A DNA stretch of 64,000 bases from Fragilariopsis cylindrus CCMP1102 (taxonomy: Eukaryota > Bacillariophyta > Bacillariophyceae > Bacillariales > Bacillariaceae), in NCBI GenBank assembly GCA_900095095.1, contig FMBT01000448.1, positions 1-64,000 on the forward strand, given 5' to 3'. The position numbers were made by a program, and so were the translations under genes. Below the pieces are notes generated by a model. That model did not search any database, had not been told where the DNA came from, and was given only the letters and a program-made list of their open reading frames with translations. This document shows, piece after piece, positions 10,503 through 19,832 of this stretch (position 1 is its first letter; the number at the start of each line of letters is the position of its first letter).

Positions 10503-10911
10503 GGACCATCTTCCGCTCGGCGAATTAAAAATTTTATTAAACATTACGAATATTCCCCTGGTACCCTTATACTCGCGCGCGTTAATGATTTTATTGAGCT
10601 TAATGATTTTTCATTAGGCCTAATGATTTTTCATTAAGCTTAATGATTGCTTAATGAGCTTAATGATTGCTTAATGAAAAATCATTAAGCTTAATTGTCG
10701 CGGAAAATGCCGCGCTTTTTTGTTTTTACTTAATGATTTTTCATTAGACTTATGATTTTTCATTAAGCTTAATGATTGCTTAATGAGCTTAATGACTGCT
10801 TAATGAGCTTAATGATTTTTAGAGAGCTTAATGATGCGCGCGACTTAGGTTGCTAGGGGAATATTAATAATTTTTGATAATTTTTCTAATTCCCCGAGCG
10901 GAAGATGGTCC
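10503..10911. repeat. Foldback (MITE-like) inverted repeat inside the retrotransposon
   Basis: The left end GGACCATCTTCCGCTCGG (from 10503) is the reverse complement of the right end (to 10911). The complementarity continues imperfectly inward through AATATTCCCCT and a GCGCGC block for roughly 90 bp per arm. The middle (about 10580-10840) is built from repeats of TTAATGATT / AATCATTAA / TTAAGC. The whole unit could fold into one long hairpin. A clear target-site duplication was not identified. It may be a nested MITE or a functional structure of the element. Confidence 0.8.
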
Positions 10912-11381
10912 AGCCATTTCTGGTGACGCAGCGTGTGTTCTTCGTTCTTGTTTTTATATTTCACCCTAATTAATTCACTCCGTCCTTACTTCACGATTTA
11001 AGTCCCACTTCCAATCACACAGCGTGGTTCTAAGTAATTATCCTTTATCTTGTCTCAACGTGTTGATTCATTACCTCAACAAACTCATTTTCCGTTTCAC
11101 ACTGATAAACTTTCCGTTTTTCTTTTTCGTTTCCTCGGTAGTGTCGGGTATGTACTCAATCTATTTGTTTCCTTTACAAACCACTCCGTCACAACCACCA
11201 CTGTACTGGTTTAACGAATATTCCTCGCCAGATGCAGTGCGTATCTGAAATACTTGCAATGTTTTATTCATTATTTCTGCAATCATTTCAAAGTACATAA
11301 AATCATATTCATTAACTTCGAACTTGAATCATTAAAAGCAATCTTTCGTTTCACCTTTTCTTCTCATCTACATTTGCAACC

Positions 11382-12068
11382 ATGGCGAACAACGTACCCC
11401 TCTACCCTCTTGCTGGACAACACCTTGGTGCCCTTCAGCTTAACACTACCGTCCAACAAGATGTGGTCACCGGTGCAACTGGACTGATTGTCGCGTTGCA
11501 ATCAGATCGCGAGCAAACCAACGAAACTCTCCTCGAGTTGAAATCTGAGCTGGCCGACGAGTTAGGTGACATTGTGGACTCTCAGTTCAAAGTGAGTGTC
11601 TTGAGAGTCGACGTCGCGAACGCTAAGGCCATGGACACTATCGTCCGAAATAGGCAACAAGAAGTCGCTGTGGAATTAGTCCACGAACAAGAGCGTTTTG
11701 CTTTGGGTAAACAATTTGTTAGTGCTCAATTGGATCAATTCCTTACTCAGAAGGGTGCTCCCGAAGCGCTTTCTGAGTCGGGCCGTAATTTGTACAGTAT
11801 GCTTCAACTGGTCATCGTCGACTTTGTCAATCATCCCGACATGGTCACTCGTCAAGTCCGAGCCCGTCGTATTTCACGAGCTAACGGTAATCATCGTGTC
11901 GGGCCTACCATTGATTGGTTGAGAGCAAAGGGTGTCATCGAGTCCGAAGGAACTGGTAACACCCTTAAGTCTGGATTGACTCGTGCCTTTGCTCGCACTC
12001 TCTTTCTCCAACCTCGGTTCGGTATTAACGCTGAATTGAATGACACCGACGATGACGCGGCAGTTTAA
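11382..12068 (+). CDS. Accessory protein of the retrotransposon, encoded opposite to gag-pol; unknown function
   Basis: An intact 228-codon ORF on the plus strand, starting in a good context (AACCATGGCG). It converges on the recombinase ORF, with 215 bp between the two stops. The protein is mostly helical and acidic, with a likely coiled coil around residues 28-115 (for example E-T-L-L-E-L-K-S-E-L-A-D-E-L). A conserved-looking C-terminal half is rich in Arg, and the tail is D-D-D-A-A-V. It has no recognisable enzyme motif, signal or membrane segment. It sits between the foldback unit and the pol genes, within the element, so it is probably carried by it. A SGNH hydrolase, as found in some Ngaro elements, is not seen. 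The promoter would have to lie at about 10.9-11.4 kb. Confidence 0.6.
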   Translation: MANNVPLYPLAGQHLGALQLNTTVQQDVVTGATGLIVALQSDREQTNETLLELKSELADELGDIVDSQFKVSVLRVDVANAKAMDTIVRNRQQEVAVELVHEQERFALGKQFVSAQLDQFLTQKGAPEALSESGRNLYSMLQLVIVDFVNHPDMVTRQVRARRISRANGNHRVGPTIDWLRAKGVIESEGTGNTLKSGLTRAFARTLFLQPRFGINAELNDTDDDAAV

Positions 12069-12283
12069 TTCGATACTTCTCCTCTTGCTTCGTCCATTGT
12101 TGTGCGTCACTTGCACACGAACACTCAGCCACCATTTGGTAAAGTCTCGCCTATCCAAACTAACAGTCATATAACAATTACTTCTTCTATAACTGCGGCA
12201 TAGTTCTCACAGATATAACCAATGGATTTAAACTACACTTGACATTTTTACTAGACTTAGTTCCTTAGAAAACTATTCCACTC

Positions 12284-13849
12284 CTAATTATCCGGGAAGG
12301 TCCTTTGAAAACCGATCAACGATGGCACTGCTACCTTCGCATCTGAGTACCGCTCCATCATTGACATTCCCGGCGTCATACCTTTCGCTCTGCTAAATTT
12401 TCTCCATCTGTTGTTGGACTCAATTACTTCCTTTGGAATTGCTGCGTTTTGTGCTTCGGACGTTGCACCTCGTCGCAATGATCGATACACACTAAACTCC
12501 TCACGAACCGGTATCTGGTCTCCAATGATATTAGGGAATTTCTGTTGAACACTGCACAACACAGCATGTAGGAACTCATCCATTTCCGAAATCGACAGTC
12601 TTTTCCCATTCGCGTTGGTAAACATTGGCCCGTCTACCTTTCCCTCCTTTCCTAGAAGCTTCAGCAATCTGTGAAACCATAATTGAATTGGTCTTCCAGC
12701 ATTCGTCGTCGATGCCAACGGTTGACAGAAAAACTTGTTTCCAGTTTCCCGTTTAAATCGTCCCGCTAATGTAAGAGGAACATGTTTGTGATGGACGTGA
12801 GTGGTTGCCTCCTTCCAATACTTTCGCATCCCCCCCAAATCTACTCGGTTGATTTCTTCTCCTCGCAATGCCGCATAGTACCCTGCAATTAAGATGCACG
12901 CGGTGGTAGCAGTTTTCTTTAAACCCACATGGTCCCGTTCGTATACCAACCATCTTGCATCTAACTGTGTGAAGCATGCTGCGAATTCATATTGACTCAT
13001 CGCCCTATCTGGCAACCATACATCTCCCATACGTCGATGTACCCCTCGCATAAATCGTTTAAACCACGGTTGATTTGACTTTGAGTTGGAGACGGACGCC
13101 CCGGTCCCATCATCCTTGACAAAAGTCGCTCCCATTCCATCGTGGCACGTGTGCGCAAAATTCGAATAACATGATCGTTGCTTTCGAACTGTTTCAAATT
13201 GAATGGAAGTGGTTGTTCTTCCAGGATCCAATGATCGCAGCAAGGTGCTGCATGCCAATTGCATCCCCCAAATATCCTGCTTTGGATAAGGACCTCGTCT
13301 TGGTAAACAGTGTGCCTCGAATCCCAACGTACGCTGACATGCCATCAATCTATTTAACTCCAATCGATTAGATTGAACCGTTGATCTTTCTCGTGACCAC
13401 AAGCTATCCAATATCGCTCGCTTAATGCACACCAATGCCAACTCATCTTGCTGGTTTATTAGTGGATTTGGCAACCGACCCGATATGTTTACAAAGTGAC
13501 ATTCCGGGCATTGAAAAGGTGTGATAAGATGATCCCCATCTCTCGCTTCCTTAAATCGATTTGGATCTTCGTCCACGAATCTACTTTCATCTACTAATGA
13601 ATCGTCTAAATCCTGCACTTGCAGCACTGGGAACTTGTCTTCCATGTCTTGTAAAAAACAGGATCCATGCCAAGCACCGGTACATCCTCGTCCCTCATTT
13701 AGTCTGCATCCAAAATTCCCGCATATGACTCCTGAGAGTTTTGGAATCTTTCCATTGCACTTTGCGCAACTTGTCTTCCCAGTGAGCCACGCGTTCGAGT
13801 CGAGCAACTTTCCATGGACTTTGTGATAACAGAGGACAAACAAAAGCAA
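12284..13849 (-). CDS. Tyrosine recombinase (integrase) of the DIRS-order element
   Basis: 521 codons, C-terminal domain of phage-integrase fold. The family's first Arg is in A-A-L-R-G-E-E-I. The second box reads Y-R-S-L-R-R-G-A-T, so the His of HxxR appears as Arg. The third box is N-R-W-R, and the nucleophile Tyr is in M-M-E-R-Y-S-D-A. The N-terminus has a Cys-rich cluster (C-A-K-C, C-G-N-F-G-C, C-T-G-A-W-H-G-S-C, C-P-E-C) resembling a PHD/RING-like zinc fold. The frame opens with TTG at 13849 and overlaps the RT ORF by 155 nt in another frame. The first ATG comes after part of the zinc cluster. Expression by frameshifting from RT, or reinitiation, is therefore likely. It would integrate the circular cDNA. 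Confidence 0.85.
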   Translation of the reverse strand: MLLFVLCYHKVHGKLLDSNAWLTGKTSCAKCNGKIPKLSGVICGNFGCRLNEGRGCTGAWHGSCFLQDMEDKFPVLQVQDLDDSLVDESRFVDEDPNRFKEARDGDHLITPFQCPECHFVNISGRLPNPLINQQDELALVCIKRAILDSLWSRERSTVQSNRLELNRLMACQRTLGFEAHCLPRRGPYPKQDIWGMQLACSTLLRSLDPGRTTTSIQFETVRKQRSCYSNFAHTCHDGMGATFVKDDGTGASVSNSKSNQPWFKRFMRGVHRRMGDVWLPDRAMSQYEFAACFTQLDARWLVYERDHVGLKKTATTACILIAGYYAALRGEEINRVDLGGMRKYWKEATTHVHHKHVPLTLAGRFKRETGNKFFCQPLASTTNAGRPIQLWFHRLLKLLGKEGKVDGPMFTNANGKRLSISEMDEFLHAVLCSVQQKFPNIIGDQIPVREEFSVYRSLRRGATSEAQNAAIPKEVIESNNRWRKFSRAKGMTPGMSMMERYSDAKVAVPSLIGFQRTFPDN

Positions 13850-16800
13850 TCGTTAGTGGTTCAAACATTCCTGCGGGCCAAATTTTATGTTTTGAATCGT
13901 CTGTTGCAGGTAGTGAGAAAGACACGTCAGAAAGTTTTCCCAATTGTTTTCTCCAGTATCCTGTCATCAATGCAGGGCATATTAAGACATGCCTGGAGTT
14001 TGGAAAGATATGCTTCACCTCGCACAACTGATCAACTGCGATTTGAGCCAACGCTGGTGACGGAGACCATACAAAAGATCCGTTCGGGTCCTTGAATACT
14101 TCATGAAACCAATCCTGTGTTGTTGCAAACTTCCAGTCTTGTCCCGGCAGCCATCCATTCATAATGGTTTTTAAATGAGGCACACGTTCCAGTGCTGTTT
14201 CATTCAACGGCAAAAATTTTAGAAAGGGACCACCTGCCATAACTCCACTTGAAAATTCTCCTCGTGATAAGCCATCTGTTCCTTGAGCTATCATTCGAGT
14301 GCCTGCTATCCAAATAAAGTGGATGATGAGTTTGCCTGCCATTTCAAGTTTCCTCAATCCGAGAATGAGTTGATGCAACTTAGAATTCTTTGACGACCCT
14401 TTGAAGTAAGTACTCTCCGCAACTGAATTGTCGGTAAACACAAATACCTCCGTCCCTTCTGTAAGATCCCCGTCTTTCAACATCCGTTTCAATCGAATCA
14501 CCAAGTTGGCTGCTTCTCTGAAATTTGATGATTCCCGATCAGTGACCTCTTCCGTCCACTTCCCAAAATCAGCATGGACATCATCCAATCCTTGTTGCCA
14601 GCTTGACGATCCGAAACCAGCTCCGGACGCATCGCCCACAACATAGATTGCCTCCTTATTAGTGGCTCGAATCAGCACATCAGGTGGTGCATCATGATAC
14701 GTGAGTTCTAATAAGGCCTTGACATCATGCTTTAATCTCGACATTACATCAACCCAGAAAGGGGGTTTTTGATATGCTAAATTTTCTCTCGGTACACCCT
14801 TTATTTTCTTTTTCGGTTTTACCCAACCTAATTCGTCTCTATCTGGCCGCCATGAATTCAGAGTCAAGTATATGCCCTTCAAATAAGGGACTAACGACTT
14901 GTACGTCATAGAGACGTAGACAATAAAACCTACGAATTGTTCCGTAGTCTTAAAATGAATTTGTCCCTCTGGAGCATTCTCAAACTCAGACTTCACATCT
15001 TCAAACTTGTCCGGAGTGTACTTATCCTCCAAGCCCAATTGCCTCCCAATCCAACGAATCTTGTACTGCAACTTTTCCCATCGATCTTGTGTTACAGCCT
15101 TCGTTACTCCTTCCTTGTCCGTTGCAATAGTTGCTCCGGCCCAAGCCCCCGGTCGTTGACTCTGGGGACGTCGCTTCCTCGCTGCATCCTGCAACCCCAA
15201 ATAGCATGCTGTCTTCGCTATCTTACTGCTGCACTGACATGCTAACTCTTCCGTGGGTGCTACCACTCGAACATCATCTACATACTGTGCTAGGTCTGCA
15301 GCCGATTTCTGGTCCTTGCGCACTTTGGCAATCCATGGTAACGTGGCATCGTACCCCTCCGAGCATGGTAAATTTTCGGTTACCTTGTCCCATTGAAAAG
15401 GATTGTTTTCATCAGATGGCTCGCCCAAGATGATTCGCTTTGCCCTCAGCCCGCCTTGAATTGAACAGTACGGCGACGGTTTTAATCCCATGGCGTTTCT
15501 TAACCATCGACCGACCACCATACACGCGGTTTCCCCATTCATCTTTGGAAACAATTGCGTTAGATCCACCCCACAATATTTCTGCAAATCGGCATGTAAC
15601 GGAAAATTTAAAAAGAAATCCCCATAGTCATTGTCAGCCAGCCACGATCCTGCTAACACCCAACGAGACATGGTGTCAATCGTGGGTAAACTAAACCAAG
15701 GGGCCCATAATGCCTTGTTCAAACCCGACTTGGATCCATCATACACCATCCGAATATCCGATGCACCCTTTGGCACGTCGAACATGTACATGTAAGCTTC
15801 CACAAATTTTATGTCACTCATTGTTATGTAACCGCGGATAATCACCTTGTCGAGTTTCTGTTTCACCTTAAGCCGAATGGATTCATCTTCATAAGGTGGT
15901 TGTCGATCACTGTTTGTTGGTGGTTCAGAATCGAACATCGGTGCTACGCCTTTACGTACAACATCCTGGTAGTCGGGAGGCCATCTCCAGAAGAAGATAG
16001 TGGATCCCTTGTCCCACTCCCACCACGATGCTTGTCCGGCTTTTATCACAGCTGCTTCTCCGGCGAGTTTGATATCTATATGCTCTTTCTGCGTGATCCC
16101 CACCACGTTATACCATTTCCGAAACGATCTGTCGACCCGCCTTCTCCAATGGCGCAGAGCAGCCTTTCGAAGCAGCCTCAACGCTCGTGTTACCTTTAGT
16201 CTATCCAGCGGATCATGCACGTCGAACGTCGGTGTTGATCCCGTCGACGACGTCCAGTGCTCATGCAACTTGAAAATCACTCTGTCATTCCATAAGTAGA
16301 ATGGCACAGCGGCCTCGTCTGCCCGAGTAGCCTTTTCCTTTGCGTGTTCCATAAACATATCATTGGGTACATAATGATCCGATTCCGATGCCTTTGGTAT
16401 ATCGAGTTCCTCTTTTGCTTTGTCTACGGGCGCAATTCCGTCTATCTCCTTCACCAGTTCATTTGTATTCTCCGGTTGAATATTGATGGGGGTGGTAAAA
16501 AGAGTACTATCCTCACTGACATATTTAAGTCGCACCTCTGTGTGCATTTTCCCCTCGTCGTCTTTCACGACTCGTTCCTTGTTCCACGTCGTTAAGAAAA
16601 AGATGCTTGCTGTTATTATTTTTCCCGGTATCTCGTTGTCTGTCAGGATCTTTATTTGCTTATCCGTCATCCGACTTGTCCGCGATACTGGAAAATCCAG
16701 CACCCTTGCCTGTTCTTGTATCGTTAGTGTTCTCTCCACTACTACGCCTGGTTTACAATACACAAACGGTGCCTTAACTTTTCCACCCTTCTTCATATGT

Positions 16801-17324
16801 CTCCAGTCTAAGATTCCCGAGGCCGTGTTTCGTTCGCCCTTGATTCCCCGAATCACTTCGACTCCCCCTTCCATTTGCGACAACGCTTCTCCTAGCTTTC
16901 CCGATACACTGGGAGGCAACGAGCGCACAGGCGCTGTAGGTTGTATTCTTGTTCTTACTTCTACAAGGAATTTACCATTCGTTACTCCTCCCACCTTATC
17001 GTGCAATAACGTGTAAGCCGTGTAGCCTGTCCATCCAACTGGCATCTCCCCCGCTACTGGTTTGCCACTCTTGTTTCGCCGCGCCAATACCACTTTGATA
17101 GCAGTGTGCAACGACTCCATCTTCCATATACTATCGTTTACTGTCGGCCATTGTCCTTGTATCAGAATGGCATCAACTGCGACCAACCCTGAACGTTCGC
17201 CAGTAGACTGGATCCACGGTGGATCTTCGGTCGTTCGTTCCATCAAATCTTCCTGACTCAACATCCATTCCACTTTCCCTATCGTCCCAACGTGCCATAC
17301 CCAGGTAGGCATCGCTGTCGACAC
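13695..17324 (-). CDS. Reverse transcriptase-RNase H polyprotein of the DIRS-order element
   Basis: 1,209 codons. RT motifs in order: V-Y-D-G-S-K-S-G-L-N with A-L-W-A-P-W-F, the catalytic Asp in D-Y-G-D-F-F-L-N, and Q-Y-V-D-D-V. RNase H follows with its acidic set in V-V-G-D-A-S-G, F-R-E-A-A-N, F-T-D-N-S-V and G-T-D-G-L-S-R-G. After RNase H comes a domain with W-S-P-S-P and M-F-E-P-L that recurs in DIRS-like proteins of algae and fungi. I see no intact methyltransferase motif there. The first 350 residues are not assigned. The frame begins at GTG 17324; the first ATG is 17312. No protease or DDE integrase is present. All catalytic residues I can place are intact, so the copy may be active. 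Confidence 0.9.
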   Translation of the reverse strand: MSTAMPTWVWHVGTIGKVEWMLSQEDLMERTTEDPPWIQSTGERSGLVAVDAILIQGQWPTVNDSIWKMESLHTAIKVVLARRNKSGKPVAGEMPVGWTGYTAYTLLHDKVGGVTNGKFLVEVRTRIQPTAPVRSLPPSVSGKLGEALSQMEGGVEVIRGIKGERNTASGILDWRHMKKGGKVKAPFVYCKPGVVVERTLTIQEQARVLDFPVSRTSRMTDKQIKILTDNEIPGKIITASIFFLTTWNKERVVKDDEGKMHTEVRLKYVSEDSTLFTTPINIQPENTNELVKEIDGIAPVDKAKEELDIPKASESDHYVPNDMFMEHAKEKATRADEAAVPFYLWNDRVIFKLHEHWTSSTGSTPTFDVHDPLDRLKVTRALRLLRKAALRHWRRRVDRSFRKWYNVVGITQKEHIDIKLAGEAAVIKAGQASWWEWDKGSTIFFWRWPPDYQDVVRKGVAPMFDSEPPTNSDRQPPYEDESIRLKVKQKLDKVIIRGYITMSDIKFVEAYMYMFDVPKGASDIRMVYDGSKSGLNKALWAPWFSLPTIDTMSRWVLAGSWLADNDYGDFFLNFPLHADLQKYCGVDLTQLFPKMNGETACMVVGRWLRNAMGLKPSPYCSIQGGLRAKRIILGEPSDENNPFQWDKVTENLPCSEGYDATLPWIAKVRKDQKSAADLAQYVDDVRVVAPTEELACQCSSKIAKTACYLGLQDAARKRRPQSQRPGAWAGATIATDKEGVTKAVTQDRWEKLQYKIRWIGRQLGLEDKYTPDKFEDVKSEFENAPEGQIHFKTTEQFVGFIVYVSMTYKSLVPYLKGIYLTLNSWRPDRDELGWVKPKKKIKGVPRENLAYQKPPFWVDVMSRLKHDVKALLELTYHDAPPDVLIRATNKEAIYVVGDASGAGFGSSSWQQGLDDVHADFGKWTEEVTDRESSNFREAANLVIRLKRMLKDGDLTEGTEVFVFTDNSVAESTYFKGSSKNSKLHQLILGLRKLEMAGKLIIHFIWIAGTRMIAQGTDGLSRGEFSSGVMAGGPFLKFLPLNETALERVPHLKTIMNGWLPGQDWKFATTQDWFHEVFKDPNGSFVWSPSPALAQIAVDQLCEVKHIFPNSRHVLICPALMTGYWRKQLGKLSDVSFSLPATDDSKHKIWPAGMFEPLTIAFVCPLLSQSPWKVARLERVAHWEDKLRKVQWKDSKTLRSHMREFWMQTK

Positions 17325-17615
17325 TATTCCAAGTTTCAGAGTCCCTTGTCGTAATATCGCGTCAGCTCGTTCATCTATGTATTTATCTTCTTCTATCTCG
17401 TTCTGTGTTCTGTTTCCTCAGCTTTGTTGTGGAGACCGAGGGCGGTCAGATAATCGTCACATATCCCCTCGTCCATCCACAAAGCTGTCGTTCAGATCAG
17501 TTGCCCTTTCATGCCTCGCGGCAGAGTCGTCACTCGTCGTTCTTAGTTCTTGTACCACTATTGTTTGTTGTTTGTCATTCGTCCCTTTCTTTGCATTATT
17601 TCCTTGATTTCGCTC

Positions 17616-18722
17616 TCACTTTTTACCCGATGCGGTCAGCGCCTTATCCGCCTTTTTCTCCGAGTTTGTTACCGCTATCGTCATCTTGGCCATCGCCTTT
17701 TTCATCTCAGTCAGTTCATGTTCGAATTGCGATTTCATGACCGCCGAAGTTTGAAGATGCAGATTAAGAACGTGAGCCACCGTCGGATGTGCAGAGAAGT
17801 TTGCTTTCAGAAATTCCTTTTCCAAAGGGATCGTCTCTAGGCACGACCATATCACTTTATGCATGGACTCCTTTGCATACCCTCCCCGCCGTTTATTGTA
17901 TAACCCCGTAAAAATAGCCCGAACACAATGTGAAATGTACAACCAGTTTTCTTTACTAGCCGTAGGTCCGCTTTGCTTGCACAATCCAAGATACGTTACG
18001 CTCATCCAGCTGAGTAACTTGGTAATGAACGCTTCGGAATGGTTAATGCAGACACATGCCACATTGTATCCTGTCTCCGTTAACCTATCCTTTGCTTTGT
18101 CCCGTAACAACTCAGCTTGATGTTGAACTTCATTTTCCAACGATGTCTTGTAAGATTCATAGGACAACGCAGATTCAAAATCATCGTAAGTCTTGCACGC
18201 CGGTAGCACCCTAGAGTCTATGGTTGTTCCCTTTGATAGTGAGACTTTACCAAACACCTTTGGGAGACTACACTTGTACGCGTCTTGGAAAGATTGTTCT
18301 TCTGGCGACATATAATCACACTTGATAACATTTGCTTCGCGTTCGAGAGTGGATTCTTCTCCCAAACCGCCGAACGTCAACGCCAATAATCCCGACGCAT
18401 CGATGAAGCACACATATGCATCGTTCGACTTTACTTTCAAGTCCGCCTCTGGTCCATCTACATTAAGTATCAACCAACTCTGCAACGCCTGCTTGGATCG
18501 GAACTGGACGCCCCCCACTGTCAGTGGTTTGTCTCCAAACTCTTCCTTCAGTTTTGCGACTTCTTCTCGTAGTACTTTGATTTGATTCGTCGCTTCAATC
18601 AGCTCAGGAGTTTGCGTATGCCCCTGGAAACTTTCACTTGTCGTCCCAGCTTGTGGCTGTACACTCGCTGCCCGAGTTGCAGATGGTCCCATATGAAATG
18701 GGTCCTCTTCCAACTCAATCAC
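17616..18722 (-). CDS. Gag-like ORF 3 of the retrotransposon
   Basis: 368 codons opening with GTG; the first ATG is 18692. It has a coiled-coil segment near residues 45-62 (L-R-E-E-V-A-K-L-K-E-E-F) and a long mixed alpha domain, then a Lys-rich coiled C-terminus (M-K-K-A-M-A-K-M). There is no zinc knuckle. Position upstream of RT and lack of enzyme motifs suggest the structural Gag that packages the RNA. The gap to RT is about 290 nt. Confidence 0.65.
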   Translation of the reverse strand: MIELEEDPFHMGPSATRAASVQPQAGTTSESFQGHTQTPELIEATNQIKVLREEVAKLKEEFGDKPLTVGGVQFRSKQALQSWLILNVDGPEADLKVKSNDAYVCFIDASGLLALTFGGLGEESTLEREANVIKCDYMSPEEQSFQDAYKCSLPKVFGKVSLSKGTTIDSRVLPACKTYDDFESALSYESYKTSLENEVQHQAELLRDKAKDRLTETGYNVACVCINHSEAFITKLLSWMSVTYLGLCKQSGPTASKENWLYISHCVRAIFTGLYNKRRGGYAKESMHKVIWSCLETIPLEKEFLKANFSAHPTVAHVLNLHLQTSAVMKSQFEHELTEMKKAMAKMTIAVTNSEKKADKALTASGKK

Positions 18723-18768
18723 CTGTGTGTTACCCCAAGATATCCAGGAGACTGGGATGCGAACTCCG

Positions 18769-19377
18769 TCACATGGTCTCCAAATCCTCTACCTTATCTA
18801 GGATCGGCGTGAGCTCTTGCCTGACGTGGTCTCCAAGTTTTAAACAAATTTTCTTGGTTAATAATTCGAGTTTTGAACCATGTTTTGTCAAGATGACTTG
18901 CAGCTGCTTTTGCTCTACACTTGTCAGTTGTATTGCTAGCAGTCCTTCCAACTTGGTGTTGAGACGAGCTAACGTTTGCATAATCGTTTCTGGACCCATT
19001 CCTTCGGAGTGCTCACCAATAAGATTCCGAACTGCAATCAAATCTTGGTACAGGTCCTTTGGAGGATGCGTCTTCAACGTTACCACTTGATTGACAATGG
19101 ATGTAAGTTGGCCTTGCATTTCGGTAATCGCGGCACGCTCTTCCCTTAACTCGTCACCCGCTTCCCCTCCAACTGAAATGAACGTTGATGATATGTCGAA
19201 CTCCGTCTCAATATCATCTAATTCCTCTCGTGGCATCCGTTTCACAGGAGACAACGCTCCGGTCATCTCCCGTTCAAGGGCATCACTTGTAACCTTTTCG
19301 TGGGAGACAATGACCTCCTCTAGGTCTTCATCCTCCGCTACTTTTAACGATCGTAGAATAGTTTCCCATTCCATCAT
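18769..19377 (-). CDS. Retrotransposon ORF 2, coiled-coil protein, probably Gag-related
   Basis: 202 codons from ATG 19377. Acidic N-terminus, then heptad-like stretches (E-L-R-E-E-R-A-A-I-T-E-M and L-A-R-L-N-T-K-L-E-G-L-L). Its ATG overlaps the stop of ORF 1 as ATGA (19374-19377), a classic termination-reinitiation arrangement. No catalytic motif is seen. It could be a separate protein or the N-terminal part of a Gag made with ORF 3, whose frame opens 46 nt downstream. Confidence 0.55.
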   Translation of the reverse strand: MMEWETILRSLKVAEDEDLEEVIVSHEKVTSDALEREMTGALSPVKRMPREELDDIETEFDISSTFISVGGEAGDELREERAAITEMQGQLTSIVNQVVTLKTHPPKDLYQDLIAVRNLIGEHSEGMGPETIMQTLARLNTKLEGLLAIQLTSVEQKQLQVILTKHGSKLELLTKKICLKLGDHVRQELTPILDKVEDLETM

Positions 19378-19824
19378 CGTTCGCGACTCCTCGAGATACG
19401 TATCCAGCTTATTTCCGAACTTCCAACCGGAACAATGAGTGACACATACACCGCTTCGCCATTCGCTGCCACCACTACATACTCTCCTGACGGTGAAGCG
19501 TTTGCTGTTTCAAAGGTGGCTTTCATTTTATGCGTTGCAGTCTCACATTTGCGTTTGGGTCTGACACACATCGATCCACCACTACCAACCTTACCTCCAC
19601 ACAACACTGAGTCTACCTCCTTTTCCTTCACAATTACAATGGACAACTTTCCCGCCTTTCCACGACGAGCAACAGACATTAACCCTAACCCCCCCCCCGG
19701 ACGTACCTACAGGACGTGCAACAGAACCACGACCAGCTGCTGCAAGCCGCGCCGTGCTCGTTGCACCTCGGGTGCGCCTCACTGGCGTTACACCCATCGA
19801 AAAATTATCTTCATCGTCACTCAT
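19374..19824 (-). CDS. Retrotransposon ORF 1, small basic protein split by a G10 run
   Basis: ATG 19824 starts 9 bp inside the core from repeat B2. The N-terminus is acidic then Arg/Ala-rich. At 19689-19698 there are ten C on the plus strand (G10 on the coding strand). The frame that starts at 19824 leaves the run in one register, while the better-looking downstream frame (A-R-R-G-K-A-G-K ... to TGA 19374) lies in another. A one-base change in the run would join them into about 145 residues. Either this copy is frameshifted, the run length is miscalled, or the run is a slippage site. Role unknown; nucleic-acid binding is plausible from composition. Confidence 0.45.
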
Positions 19825-19832
19825 GGCACACT

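Noticed and set aside
13814-17256. Many plus-strand ORFs of 60-180 codons opposite the RT gene
   Set aside because: They are shadows of the RT-RNase H frame, with no motifs or start contexts.
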